Of a stretch of 64,000 bases of DNA, positions 55,657-64,000 are shown piece by piece. A program made the translations under genes and the position numbers. Source of the DNA: JBKQVT01 sp052139835 (GTDB lineage Bacteria > Planctomycetota > Planctomycetia > Pirellulales > Thermoguttaceae); assembly GCA_052139835.1 (NCBI GenBank), contig JBKQVT010000150.1, positions 1 to 64,000 on the forward strand, in the 5' to 3' direction. Below the pieces are notes generated by a model. That model searched no databases. It worked only from the letters and a program-made list of their open reading frames with translations, and had not been told where the DNA came from. Position 1 is the first letter of the stretch; the number at the start of each line of letters is the position of its first letter.

Positions 55657-56601
55657 GTGAACCCCGCCCCCGTGCAACTTGACGTGCAACTCGGCCGCCT
55701 CCGCCTGGCCAACCCGATCGCGGTGGCCTCGGGCACGTTCGGCTATGCGCGGGAAATGGCCGGGGTGGTCCCGTTGGGCCGCCTCGGCGCCATCCTCCCC
55801 AAGACGATCACCAAGACTCCGCGGGCCGGCAATCCCCCGCCGCGGACCGTCGAGACCGCCGCCGGCATGCTCAATTCCATCGGCCTGGACAACGACGGCA
55901 TCGAGCTGTTCATCCAGCGGCAGTTGCCTTACCTGGCCACGCTGGGCACGAAGATCATCGTCAGCATCGCCGGCAAGACGCGGGAGGAGTTCGTCGAGAT
56001 GGCCGCCCGCTTGGACGGCCTGCCCGGCGCCGACGCCGTCGAATTGAACATCTCCTGTCCCAACGTCAGCGGCGGGGTCGATTTCGGCACCGATCCGGCG
56101 CTGTGCGAGGCGGTCGTGGCGGGCGTGCGCCGCGCCTGCTCGCTGCCGGTGATCGCCAAGCTCACCCCCAACGTCACCGAGATCGCGGCCATTGCCCGCG
56201 CGGCCGAAGCGGGCGGGGCTGACGCCCTCTCGCTGATCAACACCTGCCTGGGCATGGCGGTCGACTGGCGCCGCCGGCGGCCGGTGCTGGGCCACGGCAT
56301 GGGCGGGCTGAGCGGCCCGGCCATCAAGCCCATCGCCCTGCGGGCCGTCTGCCAGGTCGCCGCCGCCGTGCGGATTCCGCTGTTGGGCATCGGCGGCATC
56401 GCCACCATCGACGACGTTATGGAGTTTCTCGTCGCCGGCGCCACCGCGGTGCAGGTGGGCACGGCCAACTTCTACCGTCCCGCCGTCTCGATCGAGCTGT
56501 TAGACGCCCTGCCGGCCGCCTTGGCCGAGCTGGGCGCCGCGTCGGTGGCCGAAGTGGTCGGCACCCTGACCTCACGGCAACCCACCCCTCCCTGCGGATA
56601 A
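55657..56601 (+). CDS. pyrD: Dihydroorotate dehydrogenase, class 1B type
   Basis: 314 aa from the GTG at 55657 (open frame from 55540). The FMN-binding barrel is complete: ANPIAVASGTFGYAREMAG, LPKTITKTPRAGNPPPRTVE, AGMLNSIGLDNDGIE, ELNISCPNVSGGVDFGTDP (with the active-site Cys of class 1), VIAKLTPNVTEI, LSLINTCLGMAVDW, GGLSGPAIKPIALR and GIGGIATIDDVMEFLVAGAT. The length and the catalytic Cys point to class 1B, which needs the PyrK partner; pyrK is not adjacent. Pyrimidine synthesis, cytoplasmic. No strong Shine-Dalgarno. Confidence 0.93.
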   Translation: MNPAPVQLDVQLGRLRLANPIAVASGTFGYAREMAGVVPLGRLGAILPKTITKTPRAGNPPPRTVETAAGMLNSIGLDNDGIELFIQRQLPYLATLGTKIIVSIAGKTREEFVEMAARLDGLPGADAVELNISCPNVSGGVDFGTDPALCEAVVAGVRRACSLPVIAKLTPNVTEIAAIARAAEAGGADALSLINTCLGMAVDWRRRRPVLGHGMGGLSGPAIKPIALRAVCQVAAAVRIPLLGIGGIATIDDVMEFLVAGATAVQVGTANFYRPAVSIELLDALPAALAELGAASVAEVVGTLTSRQPTPPCG

Positions 56602-56608
56602 AGTCATC

Positions 56609-57580
56609 ATGCGCGTACTGTCCGGCATTCAACCCACGGGCCGCTTCCATTGGGGCAACTACTTCGGCGCCATCCGGCAATACATCGAACTGCAGGACCG
56701 GCCCGAAAACGCCTTCTACTTCGTCGCCAACCTGCACGCCCTGACCACCGTCCGCGACGCCCGCCAGCTCTGGCAGAACACGCTGGACGCGGCCATCGAC
56801 CTGTTGGCCTTGGGGCTCGATCCCCAGCGGGCCACCCTCTTCGTGCAGTCCGACGTGCCCGAGGTGACCCAGTTGTGCTGGCTGCTCTTAAGCGGGGCGC
56901 CGCTGGGCCTCTTGGAGCGCTGCCACGCCTACAAGGAGAAGAAGGCCCGCGGACTCAGCGCTGACGCCGGATTGTTTGCCTATCCGGTGCTGATGGCCGC
57001 CGACATCCTGCTTTACGATTCGGACGTGGTGCCGGTGGGCGAGGACCAGACGCAGCACATCGAGGTCGCCCGCGACCTGGCGGCCAGCTTCAACCACGAG
57101 TTCGGCCAGACGTTCGTGATGCCCAAGGCCAAGATCCTGGACAGTTCGGCCTGCGTGCCGGGCACCGACGGCCAGAAGATGTCCAAGAGCTACGGCAACA
57201 CGCTGGACGTTTTTGAGGAGCCCAAGGGGCTGCGGAAGCAGATCATGCGGATCGTGACCGACTCGCGGGCCATGGAGGAGCCCAAGGAGCCGGCGGGCGA
57301 CCACCTCTTTCAGCTTTACGCGCTCTTTGCCGGCGAGGCGGAGCGGGAGGCGATGGCGGCCACCTATCGCCGCGGCGGTTTCGGCTACGGCGAGGTGAAG
57401 AAGGCGTTGGCCGACCTGGCGGTGGACTATTTCGCCGCGGCCCGCCAGAAGCGCGAGGAGTTGGTGGCCCGGCCGGAGCGGGTCTGGGAGATCCTCGGCG
57501 ACGGCGCCGCCACGGCCCGCCGCAAGGCCGCCGAGGTCCTCGTGCGCGCCGAGCGGGCCTGCGGCGTGCGGGCGCAGTGA
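56609..57580 (+). CDS. trpS: Tryptophan-tRNA ligase
   Basis: 323 aa, normal length. Class I signatures: GIQPTGRFHWGNYFG (HIGH equivalent HWGN, residues 6-20) and QKMSKSYGN (KMSKS). LFVQSDVPEVTQLCWLL and PVGEDQTQHIEVARDLA are typical TrpRS segments. It charges tRNA-Trp. It begins only seven bases after pyrD on the same strand, so the two are probably cotranscribed. Cytoplasmic. Confidence 0.95.
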   Translation: MRVLSGIQPTGRFHWGNYFGAIRQYIELQDRPENAFYFVANLHALTTVRDARQLWQNTLDAAIDLLALGLDPQRATLFVQSDVPEVTQLCWLLLSGAPLGLLERCHAYKEKKARGLSADAGLFAYPVLMAADILLYDSDVVPVGEDQTQHIEVARDLAASFNHEFGQTFVMPKAKILDSSACVPGTDGQKMSKSYGNTLDVFEEPKGLRKQIMRIVTDSRAMEEPKEPAGDHLFQLYALFAGEAEREAMAATYRRGGFGYGEVKKALADLAVDYFAAARQKREELVARPERVWEILGDGAATARRKAAEVLVRAERACGVRAQ

Positions 57581-57598
57581 AGCTGGAAGAAGCCGCCG

Positions 57599-57796
57599 CT
57601 ATAATCCCAGTTCCTTCTTCACGTCGTGGAGCGGGACCGTGGGTTCCGTTGCTTCCTTGGCCTTCGCGTCGCGCAATTCCTTGAGGTCCTCAAACTCTTG
57701 GAGTTCCTCCTCGATCAAAACGAACTCCTCGTAAGGAAGCACCACGAAGGCCTTCTTGCCGTCGCGTTCCAGGATGTTGGGATGAATCGTAACCAT
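57599..57796 (-). CDS. Solitary Phd/YefM-like antitoxin-type protein
   Basis: 65 aa. HPNILERDGKKAFVVLPYEE followed by FVLIEEELQEFEDLKELRDA has the N-terminal look of Phd/YefM/RelB-type antitoxins ('...G.. ..VVLP.EEY..L.E.LE...D...L..A'). CAGGAG precedes the ATG at 57796, so the start is firm. No toxin gene is adjacent on either side, so it may be an orphan or a general regulator. The rest of the longer open frame to 58180 shows no such signs. Confidence 0.65.
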   Translation of the reverse strand: MVTIHPNILERDGKKAFVVLPYEEFVLIEEELQEFEDLKELRDAKAKEATEPTVPLHDVKKELGL

Positions 57797-58041
57797 CTTC
57801 ACTCTCCTGGACGAATCGTAGCACGGCCGGGCGTCTTCTTCAACGAAGCCGCTGTCGCGACGACCCCGCAACCCGAGCGCCGCGCGGCATCCGCCCGGAC
57901 TGCCGACGCGCCCGTGAACAGTTTGGCACCGGCCCACGGCTTGCGACAGTACTTGCCCCCTTGTAGGATGACACGCAGAAAAATCAGGTCGGAGACGAGG
58001 TCGTGCGTCTAATGGGGGGGCGCAATGGCGCCGCGAAGAGC

Positions 58042-58911
58042 ATGAACGTCCAGCCGGAGTCAACCCGCCCGCAAGCTGACGTACTGGCCGGCGCACGGTT
58101 TCGGCCGCTGGCCTTTTTCGCCTGGTTGGCCGCGGCCGCGGCACTGGGCGCGGTGGCCGCCTGGCTGGCCGTCGGGGCACAGTTCTATTTCGCCCCCCTG
58201 CTGCTATTTCCGATCCTGGTGGGCACCGGCCTGGGGGCGGCCAGCGTCGGCCTGATGCGCGTCGCGCAGATGGGCAATCGCCCGACGGTCCTGCTGGGCG
58301 TGCTCCTCTCGGCGGCCGTGGCGGTCGCGGGTCAGCACTATCTCGGTTATCTCGACTACCGGCAGCACGAGCTCGCCCGCAACCTGCCTTTGATCGAGAT
58401 GAAGCAACCGTTACTACCGCCGGAAATTGCCCGGCGGCTGGCGGCGCCGGAAGGTTTTGGCGAGTACCTGCGGGGGCAGGCGGAACGCGGCCGGCCGGTC
58501 AGCAGCAAGTGGTTGCTGCGGGGCTGGGCGGCGTGGCTGAGTTGGGGCGTCGACGGCCTGCTGGTGGTGGCCGCGGCCCTGGCCATGGTCATTCCCGCCA
58601 GCCGGCTGCCGTATTGCAACGCCTGCCGAAGTTGGCATCGTACGATGCGGGCGGGGCGGACGGCCCCGGCCGTCGCCACGCGACTGGCCCGCCTGGCTGA
58701 CCCGGCCGCCGCAGCAATCGACGCCGCGGGGAAAGGGGTGCGATACCGCCTTTCCTGCTGTCAGGGCGGCTGTGGTCCGACGCGGCTGGAGTTGTTTTGG
58801 GAGAGTGCCGACCGGACGGGTCTCATGTCCCTGGAGGCCTGGCTCGACGCCTCGCGGCGCAACGCGGCGATGCAGATGTTGGACGAAGGAAGGATGAAGG
58901 AGGAAGGATAA
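58042..58911 (+). CDS. Integral membrane hypothetical protein
   Basis: 289 aa. Three N-terminal transmembrane helices (PLAFFAWLAAAAALGAVAAW, FAPLLLFPILVGTGLGAA, VLLGVLLSAAVAVAG), a loop with a long helix, then a fourth (WLSWGVDGLLVVAAALAMVI), then a C-terminal Cys-rich region with CNAC and CCQGGC motifs, possibly a metal site. No family recognised. The last residues (DEGRMKEEG) are encoded by the GGATGAAGG repeat at 58885-58980, so the natural end may have been altered. Start at 58042 uncertain. Confidence 0.6.
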   Translation: MNVQPESTRPQADVLAGARFRPLAFFAWLAAAAALGAVAAWLAVGAQFYFAPLLLFPILVGTGLGAASVGLMRVAQMGNRPTVLLGVLLSAAVAVAGQHYLGYLDYRQHELARNLPLIEMKQPLLPPEIARRLAAPEGFGEYLRGQAERGRPVSSKWLLRGWAAWLSWGVDGLLVVAAALAMVIPASRLPYCNACRSWHRTMRAGRTAPAVATRLARLADPAAAAIDAAGKGVRYRLSCCQGGCGPTRLELFWESADRTGLMSLEAWLDASRRNAAMQMLDEGRMKEEG

Positions 58912-58980
58912 AGGATGAAGCGGGAGGCGCGGATTACGTTGCCCCGTCCGGTCATCCTTTATCCTTCATCCTTCCTCCTT
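58885..58980. repeat. GGATAAAGGATGAAGG repeat, inverted pair
   Basis: gaaggaaggatgaaggagga, aggataaaggatgaag (58885-58920) face catcctttatccttcatcct and tcctcctt (58952-58980). The left arm holds the end of the membrane protein gene and the right arm is the leader of acpS, so one element joins two genes. Confidence 0.82.
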
Positions 58981-58994
58981 GGGAGCGGCGTTTC

Positions 58995-59393
58995 ATGTCT
59001 ACCGTCCTGGGCATCGGCACCGACATCACCGAGTGTCTGCGGATCGCGCGGATGATCGAGCGGCACGGCGAGCTGTTCATCGACCGGGTGTACACGCCGG
59101 AGGAGGTCCGCTACTGCCAGAGCCGCCGGCAGTCGACGCAGCATTTCACCGGCCGCTGGGCGGCCAAGGAGGCGGTCTTGAAGGCCCTGGGCACCGGCTG
59201 GCGGCGGGGCATCTCCTGGCGGGACGTCGAGATCCGCAATGAGCCTGGCGGCCGGCCGGTCGTCGCCCTGCGCGGCGGCCTCCGCGACCTGGTCCAGCAA
59301 CTCGGCGTGGTCGAACTCCTGGTGAGCATCTCGCACTGCCGCTCGCACGCCACCGCCTACGCGATCGCGTTGGGCGGGGAGAAGGCCGAGTAG
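58995..59393 (+). CDS. acpS: Holo-[acyl-carrier-protein] synthase
   Basis: 132 aa, normal length. Signature GIGTDITE (with metal-binding D10) at the N-terminus, RVYTPEEVRYCQSRR, then FTGRWAAKEAVLKALGTG (with metal-binding E59) and VSISHCRSHATAYAIA at the end. It transfers phosphopantetheine from CoA to acyl carrier protein. The ATG at 58995 is fixed by the motif position; GGGAGCGG serves as ribosome site. Preceded by the pyrimidine-rich repeat. Cytoplasmic trimer. Confidence 0.94.
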   Translation: MSTVLGIGTDITECLRIARMIERHGELFIDRVYTPEEVRYCQSRRQSTQHFTGRWAAKEAVLKALGTGWRRGISWRDVEIRNEPGGRPVVALRGGLRDLVQQLGVVELLVSISHCRSHATAYAIALGGEKAE

Positions 59394-59410
59394 GCAAGGG
59401 CAAAAGAGGA

Positions 59411-59550
59411 GTTCACCACAGACACGGAAATCGTCTGGAAGTTAGGAGTTAGGAGTTAGAATCGCGGAGCGGCGGGCCGTCAATCCTTCTAGCTCCTGAC
59501 TCCTAGCTCCTAACTTCTAACTCCTTGCCCTCCGTGTATCCGTGGTGAGC
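59411..59550. repeat. TTAGGAG hairpin repeat with flanking caccacagacacgga arms
   Basis: gttaggagttaggagttag (about 59441-59459) faces tagctcctgactcctagctc and ctaacttctaactcct (59491-59524), within outer arms caccacagacacgga (59414-59428) and tccgtgtatccgtggtg (59531-59547). The element fills the gap between acpS and the MscS gene. It is related in style, though not in words, to 48928-49004 and 61538-61605. Confidence 0.75.
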
Positions 59551-59564
59551 TTTTCGTTCCAGGA

Positions 59565-60119
59565 TCAGCGCAGTTCCTGGACCTTCGCTGCCGGCGGCGG
59601 CGCGCCGGGCGGGGAATTGTCCACCACCACGGCGTTGCCGATCACCAGGGCGTTGGGGACGAAGATCCGCTGCTGGCCCGCCTCCAACGTGGTGTAGCGG
59701 AGGTTGATCTCGCAGACGCGGCCCTCGAAGGTCGTCACGGCGATGTGGTCGTTTTCCTTGAACGGCTTGTAGAGGATGACCATGATGCCGGCGAAGACGT
59801 TGGAGATGATCTCCTTCAGGGCCAGGCCGACCGCCAGGCCGATCAGGCCCAGGCTGGCCATCAGGGCGCTGACGTTGATGCCCAGGTTCGCCAGGGCCAT
59901 GATGCCGCCGACGGCCATCGCGGTGAAGAAGGCGACTTGGCCGAACAGGCGCACGAGGCTGGCCTCGATGTTGCGCAGCTTTCCCACGCGCTGGACGGCG
60001 CGGCGGGCCATTTCGCCGCAGCCCCAGGCGGCCGCCACGATTGCGGCCGTGACGCCCACGCGCACCAGGAAAAACAAGAAGGTATTGAGCGTCGTGTCCT
60101 GAACCGGCGGGGTGGGCAT
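59565..60119 (-). CDS. Small MscS-like mechanosensitive channel family protein
   Basis: 184 aa. Two predicted transmembrane helices (NTFLFFLVRVGVTAAIVAAAW and VAFFTAMAVGGIMALANLG) and the MscS pore helix pattern (ASLGLIGLAVGLALKEIISN, with Gly/Ala spacing) followed by FAGIMVILYKPFKENDHI, the start of the MscS beta domain. The cytoplasmic alpha/beta end is cut short, so it is a reduced MscS-type protein. Typical role: release of ions under osmotic downshock. It has no neighbours in an operon. Some paralogues of this kind do not gate by tension. Confidence 0.78.
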   Translation of the reverse strand: MPTPPVQDTTLNTFLFFLVRVGVTAAIVAAAWGCGEMARRAVQRVGKLRNIEASLVRLFGQVAFFTAMAVGGIMALANLGINVSALMASLGLIGLAVGLALKEIISNVFAGIMVILYKPFKENDHIAVTTFEGRVCEINLRYTTLEAGQQRIFVPNALVIGNAVVVDNSPPGAPPPAAKVQELR

Positions 60120-60169
60120 TGCAAAGGCTCCTTGGCTTCATTGGACGACGCTATAGCACCGCGGCCGAC

Positions 60170-61444
60170 TCAATTGCGCGGCTGTGGGCGCGAGGCCATG
60201 GCGGCGCCGCGCTGGCTGGCGTCGTTGCGCTGCTGGTCGATCCGCGAAACCTGCTCGCGAATCCGCGGATCGCTGTCGTCGCCGGCAATCCGCTCGACCT
60301 GCTCCAGCAACAGCGGATCGCCGCTGGTGGCCATCAGCGTGATCGCCGTCAGACGCACCTCGGGGTTGCTGTCGCGGCTGAGTTGGATCAGCCAGGGGGC
60401 GGCGTCGACGCTGCGCAGCTCGGGCAGCGCGCGGGCCAACTCCTTGCGGACCGCCGGGTCGGCGCTATAGAGCCGCCGCGCCAGGTCGAAGTGGACCTCG
60501 CTGAATCCGCGCCGCGTAAGCTCCGCCCGCGCCGCCAAGGCCGTCTGCTGGATCGGCGAACACGACTGCTGCAATAAATCGAAGGAATCGGCGGTTTTCA
60601 ACTGGTCCGCGGGCGCGGCGGCCGGCAGCTTTTCGACCGCCGAGACCTGTCGGACCCCGTCGCCGCCCGCCAGCCCCTTGGTGGGATTGACGGGGGCTTC
60701 GGGCTGCTGCGCCTTGGCCGGGTCACTGTCTTTCCCCGCAGCACCGGTCTTGGCCAGCGGTTGGGGGGACGCATCGGCCGCCGCCTGCCCGGCGGGCGGC
60801 GGCAACAAGCGCGGAGTCAGGTCCTCGCTCCGGGGGCGATCCGGGCTGGTCGTGTCCTGCCAGCGGGCCGCGGCGCTGTCGGCAATGCTCTGCGAGGCCG
60901 CCGACAGGGCGTCGCGCTCCATGCGCTTGGCGACGGCCGCGGCCACCGACGCGGGCGAATCGGCCTGCGCCGCCCGCAATACCTTCTCGCAACAGGAAAT
61001 CACCTCGACGGTGTCGACCGTGCCGGGGTCCAACGGGCCGTGGAGGATCACGACCGCCAACGCGGCCGCGTCGTGCCGGCCGGCCGGCCCCAACTCGGAC
61101 TGGCGATCGGCCAGCTCGCGGGCCAGCAGCGCCAGTTTCGGCGAACTGCCCGCGGTGGAAAGCGTCTTCCAGCGGTCGATCTGCTCCAGCAGGGCTTGCC
61201 GGGCGGCCTCGGCGACCCGCTGCCGCGGCGAGGCCAGGCCCTCGACCAGAATAGGGATCACCACGTCGCCGCCGCTGCCGACGCGGCGTAACAGGGGCTC
61301 GGCGCTTTGGTCGGGCACGGCGTCCAGTTGCGCCCGCCAGTGGGCCACCGTCAGCGGCGCGTAGTAGCGGCCCAGCCCCAGCACCGCCGCCATTACGCCG
61401 GCGATCAGGGCGGCGAGCATGAGCAACTGGAACAGGGCCTTCAT
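60170..61444 (-). CDS. Membrane-anchored HEAT-repeat-like protein
   Basis: 424 aa. An N-terminal helix (ALFQLLMLAALIAGVMAAVLGLG) would anchor it, followed by helical pairs of HEAT-like type (AEPLLRRVGSGGDVVIPILV, EGLASPRQRVAEAARQALLE), a Pro/Ala-rich linker (about 235-300) and more such repeats at the C-terminus (RKELARALPELRSVDAAPWL, IQLSRDSNPEVRLTAITLMA, DSDPRIREQVSRI). Likely a protein-binding scaffold. The ATG at 61444 follows GGGAGGAGG. Neighbours are unrelated. Confidence 0.7.
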   Translation of the reverse strand: MKALFQLLMLAALIAGVMAAVLGLGRYYAPLTVAHWRAQLDAVPDQSAEPLLRRVGSGGDVVIPILVEGLASPRQRVAEAARQALLEQIDRWKTLSTAGSSPKLALLARELADRQSELGPAGRHDAAALAVVILHGPLDPGTVDTVEVISCCEKVLRAAQADSPASVAAAVAKRMERDALSAASQSIADSAAARWQDTTSPDRPRSEDLTPRLLPPPAGQAAADASPQPLAKTGAAGKDSDPAKAQQPEAPVNPTKGLAGGDGVRQVSAVEKLPAAAPADQLKTADSFDLLQQSCSPIQQTALAARAELTRRGFSEVHFDLARRLYSADPAVRKELARALPELRSVDAAPWLIQLSRDSNPEVRLTAITLMATSGDPLLLEQVERIAGDDSDPRIREQVSRIDQQRNDASQRGAAMASRPQPRN

Positions 61445-61537
61445 GGCAGCCTCCTCCCAACGGTGCCTGAGGGGGACCGATTGGTGCGGCATTGTCGGCA
61501 TTTGGAGCGAGAATCACAAGGCCAACTGTGGGAATCA

Positions 61538-61605
61538 GGTCTTGGGTCTTGGGTCTTAGGACTTAGAAGTTAGCAGCCAAGACCCAAGACCCAAGACCTA
61601 AGACC
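61538..61605. repeat. GTCTTGG/CTTAGG hairpin repeat
   Basis: ggtcttgggtcttgggtctt and agg (61538-61560) pair with ccaagacccaagacccaaga and cctaagacc (61577-61605). It is a strong word-based hairpin in the gap between two divergent genes; the remaining 61606-61793 shows no gene. Confidence 0.8.
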
Positions 61606-61793
61606 ACCGAAGCCAGCGGGAAACCATATTTGCCGTGCCTCCCCAGATTGCGCACTCTGCTCACAATCGCCATCTGGAAATTCTGGAAAAGTTTCGCTGA
61701 GCGATACCACCCGCATAAGCCGAATAATCGGGAGTGTAATCAGGGGCTGCGCGAACCGGCAGCGACCGGCGCCTCGCGTCCAAAGGGGGGGGA

Positions 61794-62744
61794 ATGGCAA
61801 GAGCGCAAGTCTACGGGATACCGCTGGCGGCGATCGGCCTGATTTTGGGTCTGGGTCTGGGGGTGGGCCTCGGCAGGCCGCTGGAGGCCGCCTGGCCGCA
61901 GTCCGCCACCGATCCGACCGAGGAGGGCACCAGCAGTGCCGCCGCGCGGCGCGAGGCCATCCGCGCGCTGCCCACCGCCAAGCTGGACGCGGACGGGCGG
62001 GCCAAGGTCGCCGCGGTCCTCAGCAACGTCACCCTCTACCGCCGCATGCCGCTGCGGAGCGTGCCTTGCGATCCCGACCTCTACCTCTTCCTCGTCCGCC
62101 ACCCGGACGTGATCGTCAACATCTGGGAGGTGTTGGGAGTGGCCCAGTTGCAGCTTCGGCAGACCGGACCGGATGCGTTTCGCGAGGACGAGAAAGAGGG
62201 GACCTCGGCCAGCCTGCAATTCCTCTACAAGACGCCCGCGACGCACGTGGTCTATGGCGAGTGGCACTACACGGGGACGGTGTTGCCGCGGACCGTCACC
62301 GGCCGCTGCCTGGCCATGCTCCGCAGCGAGTATGTCCGCCAGGCCGACGGCACTTGCTACGTCACCAATCGCCTGGACGCCTTTGTCAGCGTGGAGCCGG
62401 GCGGGGTCGAGTTGCTCAGCAAGATTTTTTATCCCTTGATCGCCAAGACGGCCGACGCCAATTTCATTCAGACGGCGGCGTTTGTCGCCAGCCTGTCGCG
62501 GACCGCGGAGCTCAACGGCCGCGGCGTGCAGCGGCTGGCCGGCAAGCTCACGCACGTCCAGCCCGAGGTGCGGCGGCGATTCGCCGACCTGGCCCTCGAA
62601 ATCCGCCGCAAGGCCACCGCGGCCGAGGCCGCGGACGCGGGGTCGTGGCCAGGTAATTCCCTGTTCGGCCCCGACCCTACTGCCCGCGCGGCCGAGGGGA
62701 GCCGGCGGGTGGCGGCACAGCAGACCGCCGGCACGCCGCGGTGA
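61794..62744 (+). CDS. Hypothetical exported protein
   Basis: 316 aa. An N-terminal hydrophobic segment (GIPLAAIGLILGLGLGVGLG) could be a signal or anchor. The middle (VPCDPDLYLFLVRHPDVIVN, IWEVLGVAQLQLRQTGPDAF) is followed by a lipid-binding-like beta section (LQFLYKTPATHVVYGEWHY) and a helical C-terminus. I do not know the family. AAAGGGGGGGGA precedes the ATG. It ends one base before the start of the next gene's 3' end, so the two converge tightly. Confidence 0.65.
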   Translation: MARAQVYGIPLAAIGLILGLGLGVGLGRPLEAAWPQSATDPTEEGTSSAAARREAIRALPTAKLDADGRAKVAAVLSNVTLYRRMPLRSVPCDPDLYLFLVRHPDVIVNIWEVLGVAQLQLRQTGPDAFREDEKEGTSASLQFLYKTPATHVVYGEWHYTGTVLPRTVTGRCLAMLRSEYVRQADGTCYVTNRLDAFVSVEPGGVELLSKIFYPLIAKTADANFIQTAAFVASLSRTAELNGRGVQRLAGKLTHVQPEVRRRFADLALEIRRKATAAEAADAGSWPGNSLFGPDPTARAAEGSRRVAAQQTAGTPR

Positions 62745-62745
62745 T

Positions 62746-64000
62746 TTACTTCTGCCCGGCGCGGAAGGCGGCCAGCGCCAGTTCCTTCGTCCGCTTCAGG
62801 TCCAACTTGCCGGTCCCCAGCACGGGGATCGCCTCGACCTGGCGGAAACTGTCGGCGGCGGGGATCCAGATGGGCGGCAGCCCGCTCTGCGCCAGACGGC
62901 GGCAGATCTCCTCGCCGCTCAGCGGCAGGCCGGTGTGCAGCACCACCAGGCGCTCGCCTTTCTTCTCGTCGGGCACGGCGGCGACCGCCAGCCGCAGTTC
63001 GTCCTCGTCGAGTTGCAGCAGGCTGCGGATGGCCTCCTCGATGCGGATGTGCGGCACCATCTCGCCGCCGATCTTGGAAAAGCGGCTCAGCCGGTCGGTA
63101 ATGTGGATGAAGCCGTCGGCGTCGATGCGGGCGACATCGCCGGTCCGATACCAGCCGTCGCGGATCGCCTCGGCGGTCAGCTCCGGGCGGCCCAGGTAGC
63201 CTTGCATCACGTTCGGACCGGTCACCAGCAGCAAGCCCGCCTTGTCGGGTCCCAGTTCCGCGCCGGAGTCCGGGTCGACCACCTTGGCGGAGACGCCGGG
63301 CAGCGGCCGGCCCACGGTCCCCTCGCGAAGGCCCTGGCGGCCGCTGGCGTCGCGGCTGGGGGGAATGTTGCCCGAGACCACCGGCGACAGCTCGGTGGCC
63401 CCGTAGCCCTCGACCGGACGGACCCCGAAGCGCTTCTCGAAGGCGGCGGCCAGTTCGGGAGCGAGTTTCTCCGCCCCGGTAAACGCCACGTCGAGCGTGG
63501 CGAAATCCTCCGGCTCGCAGCGACGCAGGTAGTTCCGCAGGAACGTCGGCGTGGCAATCATGATCGTCGCCCGGTGCTGCCGGCAGAGTTTGCCGATCTG
63601 CCGCGGCTCCAGGGGCGTGTAGTGATAGATCCCTTTCGGCGTCAGCGTCAGCACCGTCCAGAGCGTGGTGGTGTAGCCGAAGGAATGAAACATCGGCAGC
63701 ACGCCGACCAGCACATCCTCGGGGACGAGGTGGACGATCTCGTCGACCGCCTCGACGTTGGAGCCCACGTTGCGATGGCTGAGCATCACGCCCTTGGGCT
63801 GGCCGGTCGAGCCGGAGGTGAACATCACCGTGAGCAGGTCGTCCATCTTGATCCGCGTCAGGCCGAGCCAGCGTTCCAGCACGACCGCCGGCAGCAGCCA
63901 GGTCTGCAGCGCGGCGACCAGCTTGTCGGCCCAGGTGATCTTCGCGCGGAGGTCTTCGAGGTGGACCACTTCGGCGTCGATCTTCAGCGGGAAGCGTTCC
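62746..64000 (-). CDS. AMP-binding acyl-CoA/acyl-ACP synthetase (partial, 5' end beyond window)
   Basis: At least 418 codons; the frame is open to base 64000, so the N-terminus lies outside. ANL-family motifs: MFTSGSTGQPKGVMLSHRN (P-loop A3), VEGYGATELSPVV (A5), WYRTGDVARIDADGFI (A7) and GTGKLDLKRTKELA (A10 with the catalytic Lys). The wording resembles the C-terminal half of Aas, which activates fatty acids and reacylates lysophospholipids; whether an acyltransferase domain lies upstream cannot be seen here. Role in fatty-acid activation likely. Confidence 0.9.
   Translation of the reverse strand, partial: ERFPLKIDAEVVHLEDLRAKITWADKLVAALQTWLLPAVVLERWLGLTRIKMDDLLTVMFTSGSTGQPKGVMLSHRNVGSNVEAVDEIVHLVPEDVLVGVLPMFHSFGYTTTLWTVLTLTPKGIYHYTPLEPRQIGKLCRQHRATIMIATPTFLRNYLRRCEPEDFATLDVAFTGAEKLAPELAAAFEKRFGVRPVEGYGATELSPVVSGNIPPSRDASGRQGLREGTVGRPLPGVSAKVVDPDSGAELGPDKAGLLLVTGPNVMQGYLGRPELTAEAIRDGWYRTGDVARIDADGFIHITDRLSRFSKIGGEMVPHIRIEEAIRSLLQLDEDELRLAVAAVPDEKKGERLVVLHTGLPLSGEEICRRLAQSGLPPIWIPAADSFRQVEAIPVLGTGKLDLKRTKELALAAFRAGQK

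Overview
This is a GC-rich (roughly 65%) chromosomal window of about 50 genes. It most likely comes from a planctomycete of the Pirellulales type. The clues are a protein with a XylR-like sensor fused to an AraC helix-turn-helix, a PEP-CTERM secreted protein, a DUF1207-type outer-membrane protein, very large secreted proteins carrying a secretin/TonB short N-terminal (STN) domain, a 72-residue lipoprotein of a type common in that group, and many hypothetical secreted proteins. This assignment is inference from gene content. I see no rRNA, tRNA, CRISPR array, transposase or phage gene.

Layout. 0-8.4 kb: hydrogenase-maturation-type protease, AraC/XylR regulator, methyltransferase, geranylgeranyl-reductase-like flavoprotein, TatD nuclease, thioredoxin-fold protein and PEP-CTERM protein. 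8.5-15.5 kb: a tandem pair of giant secreted VWA/STN proteins, one of them truncated, each behind the same promoter. 15.9-35 kb: HtrA protease, asnS, a GAF-PAS-PilZ protein, an M16 peptidase, a Ycf46-like AAA+ ATPase, several secreted hypotheticals and clpX. 36-49 kb: a dense signalling block. It has a histidine kinase/HD-GYP pair, then an apparent operon of LuxR-type response regulator, TonB-dependent receptor, two YfiR proteins and a CHASE8-HAMP hybrid kinase with Hpt. Divergent from that operon are a second HD-GYP regulator and a degenerate GGDEF protein that keeps its c-di-GMP inhibitory site. 49-64 kb: mostly housekeeping genes (glgC, HU, pyrD, trpS, acpS), a small MscS channel, a solitary antitoxin-like gene and a truncated acyl-CoA synthetase at the edge.

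The most interesting system is the 39.6-46.5 kb locus. In the Pseudomonas YfiBNR system, periplasmic YfiR represses YfiN, an inner-membrane CHASE8-HAMP-GGDEF protein. Here two YfiR proteins are encoded directly upstream of a CHASE8-HAMP protein whose output is a histidine kinase phosphorelay, and a TonB-dependent receptor stands where the outer-membrane partner would be. The neighbouring HD-GYP and I-site genes would link this relay back to c-di-GMP.

A second theme is a rich set of small intergenic repeats. At least four perfect palindrome families, one 46-bp hairpin present twice, a polypurine GGATAAAGGATGAAGG family and a CTTAG/TTAGG hairpin family sit between genes. Several run into gene ends and supply the last codons and the stop.
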